DNA of 64,000 nt from Flaviramulus sp. Lineage in GTDB: Bacteria > Bacteroidota > Bacteroidia > Flavobacteriales > Flavobacteriaceae. Below are positions 62,770 to 64,000 of the stretch, piece after piece. Below the pieces are notes generated by a model that saw only the letters and a program-made list of their open reading frames with translations, had not been told where the DNA came from and made no database searches. Numbering within the stretch: position 1 is the first letter of the stretch; every line of letters begins with the position of its first letter. The stretch spans positions 1-64,000 of the forward strand of contig JANQTJ010000012.1 of the NCBI GenBank assembly GCA_030731745.1, in the 5' to 3' direction. A program made the position numbers and the translations under genes.

Positions 62770-63849
62770 ATGCAAACAATTACAAAGTGTTTAGGACTCC
62801 TATTACTGTGTTTAAGTGTACAATTCATTCATGCACAAGACACCATTCAAAATGTAAATAATAATGATAAAATCGCAAGATTAAAATATATAAAGGAAGA
62901 AATTGAAAATCAAGAGAGAGAATTTTTAAAAGCGGAAGTTGAAGCTATAAATATTCGACTGAGTAATGGATATATTACTAAAGAAGTGGCCGAGAATCTT
63001 AAAAAAGAAGTAGCTAAAAAACGAGCTTTAAATATTGAAAATAGGATTGCTATAATTAATAATAAAATTGCTTTATTAGAAAGAAATGATGATGGTTATG
63101 ACGCTAGTAGTGATGAAGAAATTTCTGAAATAGGGTTTAGTTTTGGTAACGAGCAAGATGGGTTTGCTGGTATTAGAATAAAGAATAAAAACAAACCAAA
63201 AAAATATGATTTACGTACTTCTAGTGATTTTGTCTTAGCTTTTGGTTTAAACAATGCGATTATTGAGGGTGAAAAATTTGATGATTCACCTTATGAAATT
63301 GGCGGTTCTCGTTTTTTTGAAATTGGTTGGGCTTGGAAAACTAGATTATTTAAAAATTCTAATTTTTTACGTTTAAAATATGGTTACTCTTTCCAAATTA
63401 ACGGATTAAAACCTACTGATAATAATTATTTTGTTCAGCAAGGCAATCAAACTATGTTAGAGGAATTTCCTGAGGATCTAAAAAAGTCTAAACTTTCTAT
63501 TACTAACTTAGTATTCCCAATTCATTTTGAATTTGGACCATCTAAAAGAATTGATAAAGATACTTATTATAGATATTCAACAAATAAACAATTTAAAATA
63601 GGACTTGGTGGATATGCTGGTTTTAATATTGGAACACGACAAAAATTGAAATACGAACTAGATGGCGAACGAATAAAAGATAAACAAAAACGTGATTTTA
63701 ATACATCAAATTTAGTATATGGTTTAAGTGGTTACGTGGCAATTGATGAGGTAGCTCTTTATGTAAAATATGATTTATCACCAATATTTAATAACCAAGC
63801 TATCAAACAAAATAACATATCAATTGGAGTTAGGTTTGATATGGATTAG
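62770..63849 (+). CDS. Outer membrane beta-barrel protein with coiled-coil N-terminal region
   Basis: 359 residues with a signal peptide ending at about residue 22 (LCLSVQFIHAQ). Residues 30-110 are a charged coiled coil; residues 140-359 alternate like beta-strands and end in SIGVRFDMD. The fold suggests an eight- or ten-stranded barrel with a periplasmic coiled coil. It follows the sigma/anti-sigma pair and is a plausible target or sensor of it. No enzyme motif was seen. Confidence 0.8.
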   Translation: MQTITKCLGLLLLCLSVQFIHAQDTIQNVNNNDKIARLKYIKEEIENQEREFLKAEVEAINIRLSNGYITKEVAENLKKEVAKKRALNIENRIAIINNKIALLERNDDGYDASSDEEISEIGFSFGNEQDGFAGIRIKNKNKPKKYDLRTSSDFVLAFGLNNAIIEGEKFDDSPYEIGGSRFFEIGWAWKTRLFKNSNFLRLKYGYSFQINGLKPTDNNYFVQQGNQTMLEEFPEDLKKSKLSITNLVFPIHFEFGPSKRIDKDTYYRYSTNKQFKIGLGGYAGFNIGTRQKLKYELDGERIKDKQKRDFNTSNLVYGLSGYVAIDEVALYVKYDLSPIFNNQAIKQNNISIGVRFDMD

Positions 63850-63870
63850 AAATAATTATTAGTATTTCTG

Positions 63871-63913
63871 TTAATCAAAAGGGCGAAAATTTAAATTTTC
63901 GCCTTTTGATTAA
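63871..63913. terminator. Long bidirectional terminator
   Basis: TTAATCAAAAGG and CCTTTTGATTAA plus inner CGAAAA/TTTTCG arms form a near-perfect palindrome of about 43 bases. It serves both the barrel gene and the convergent def gene. Confidence 0.88.
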
Positions 63914-63927
63914 TTTATAAGTTAATA

Positions 63928-64000
63928 TTAGTTTTTAGCATCTTTCAATTCTTTTTGTAGATGATCTAAATATAAAATACCATTTAAATGGTCAACTTCA
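63928..64000 (-). CDS. def: Peptide deformylase, C-terminal end (partial)
   Basis: Only the last 24 codons lie in the window. They read EVDHLNGILYLDHLQKELKD and end KN. EVDHLNG matches the third motif of peptide deformylase (HExDHLxG), which carries the metal-binding His. The gene continues beyond the right edge. Confidence 0.82.
   Translation of the reverse strand, partial: EVDHLNGILYLDHLQKELKDAKN

Overview
The window is about 64 kb of AT-rich chromosome from a member of the Bacteroidota, almost certainly the family Flavobacteriaceae. The evidence is a GldA gliding-motility ATPase, repeated promoters of the TTTG / TAnnTTTG type, almost no Shine-Dalgarno sites, several TTG or GTG starts, a DAHP synthase fused to chorismate mutase, CtlX, and lipoproteins and barrels typical of the group. 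The genus cannot be told from this sequence. No rRNA, tRNA, CRISPR array, insertion sequence or prophage was seen; most of the window is core metabolism.

Region 1 (1-8.9 kb) is a sensory locus. It holds a 1260-residue sigma-54 activator with about seven PAS domains, a PAS-rich hybrid histidine kinase, and a lipoprotein of the GH130 beta-propeller type. Two good sigma-54 (-24/-12) promoters lie just upstream of the kinase and in the long gap after it. That gap holds two copies of a three-hairpin RNA element: loops are conserved while the stems of the first two hairpins differ but still pair. This is the best candidate for an undescribed system in the window. Each copy lies downstream of one of the sigma-54 promoters.

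Region 2 (8.9-34.6 kb) is amino acid and sulfur metabolism. leuB and leuA lie on the minus strand. A SAM-I riboswitch with a terminator leads metY, then a MetX-aspartokinase-homoserine dehydrogenase fusion, metZ and an Rrf2 regulator. Next comes a sulfate assimilation operon: DUF2061, cysH, cysD, cysN, a sulfite reductase with a HEPN-like tail, two siroheme genes, a ferredoxin reductase, a VOC protein, cysE and cysM. A second SAM-I riboswitch leads a split metH, followed by metF. Together these genes take sulfate to sulfide, cysteine, homocysteine and methionine.

Region 3 (34.6-45.1 kb) holds a PagL-like barrel, a DUF2807 lipoprotein, ackA-pta, gldA, and the phenylalanine/tyrosine operon pheA-aminotransferase-tyrA-DAHP synthase/chorismate mutase. 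The operon is preceded by a 25-codon leader peptide packed with Tyr, Phe and Trp and by a terminator with a possible competing antiterminator, the layout of a translation-coupled attenuator.

Region 4 (45.1-64 kb) is housekeeping: rsgA, dtd, a MazG-like gene, aroA, queA, rlmN, a polyprenyl synthase, ctlX, a TPR histidine kinase, argS, coaD, ddl, a PASTA protein, rluD, an ECF sigma factor with its membrane partner, a barrel protein, and the 3' end of def at the right edge. A decayed type IIG restriction-modification gene reduced to its two ends lies between dtd and the MazG-like gene.
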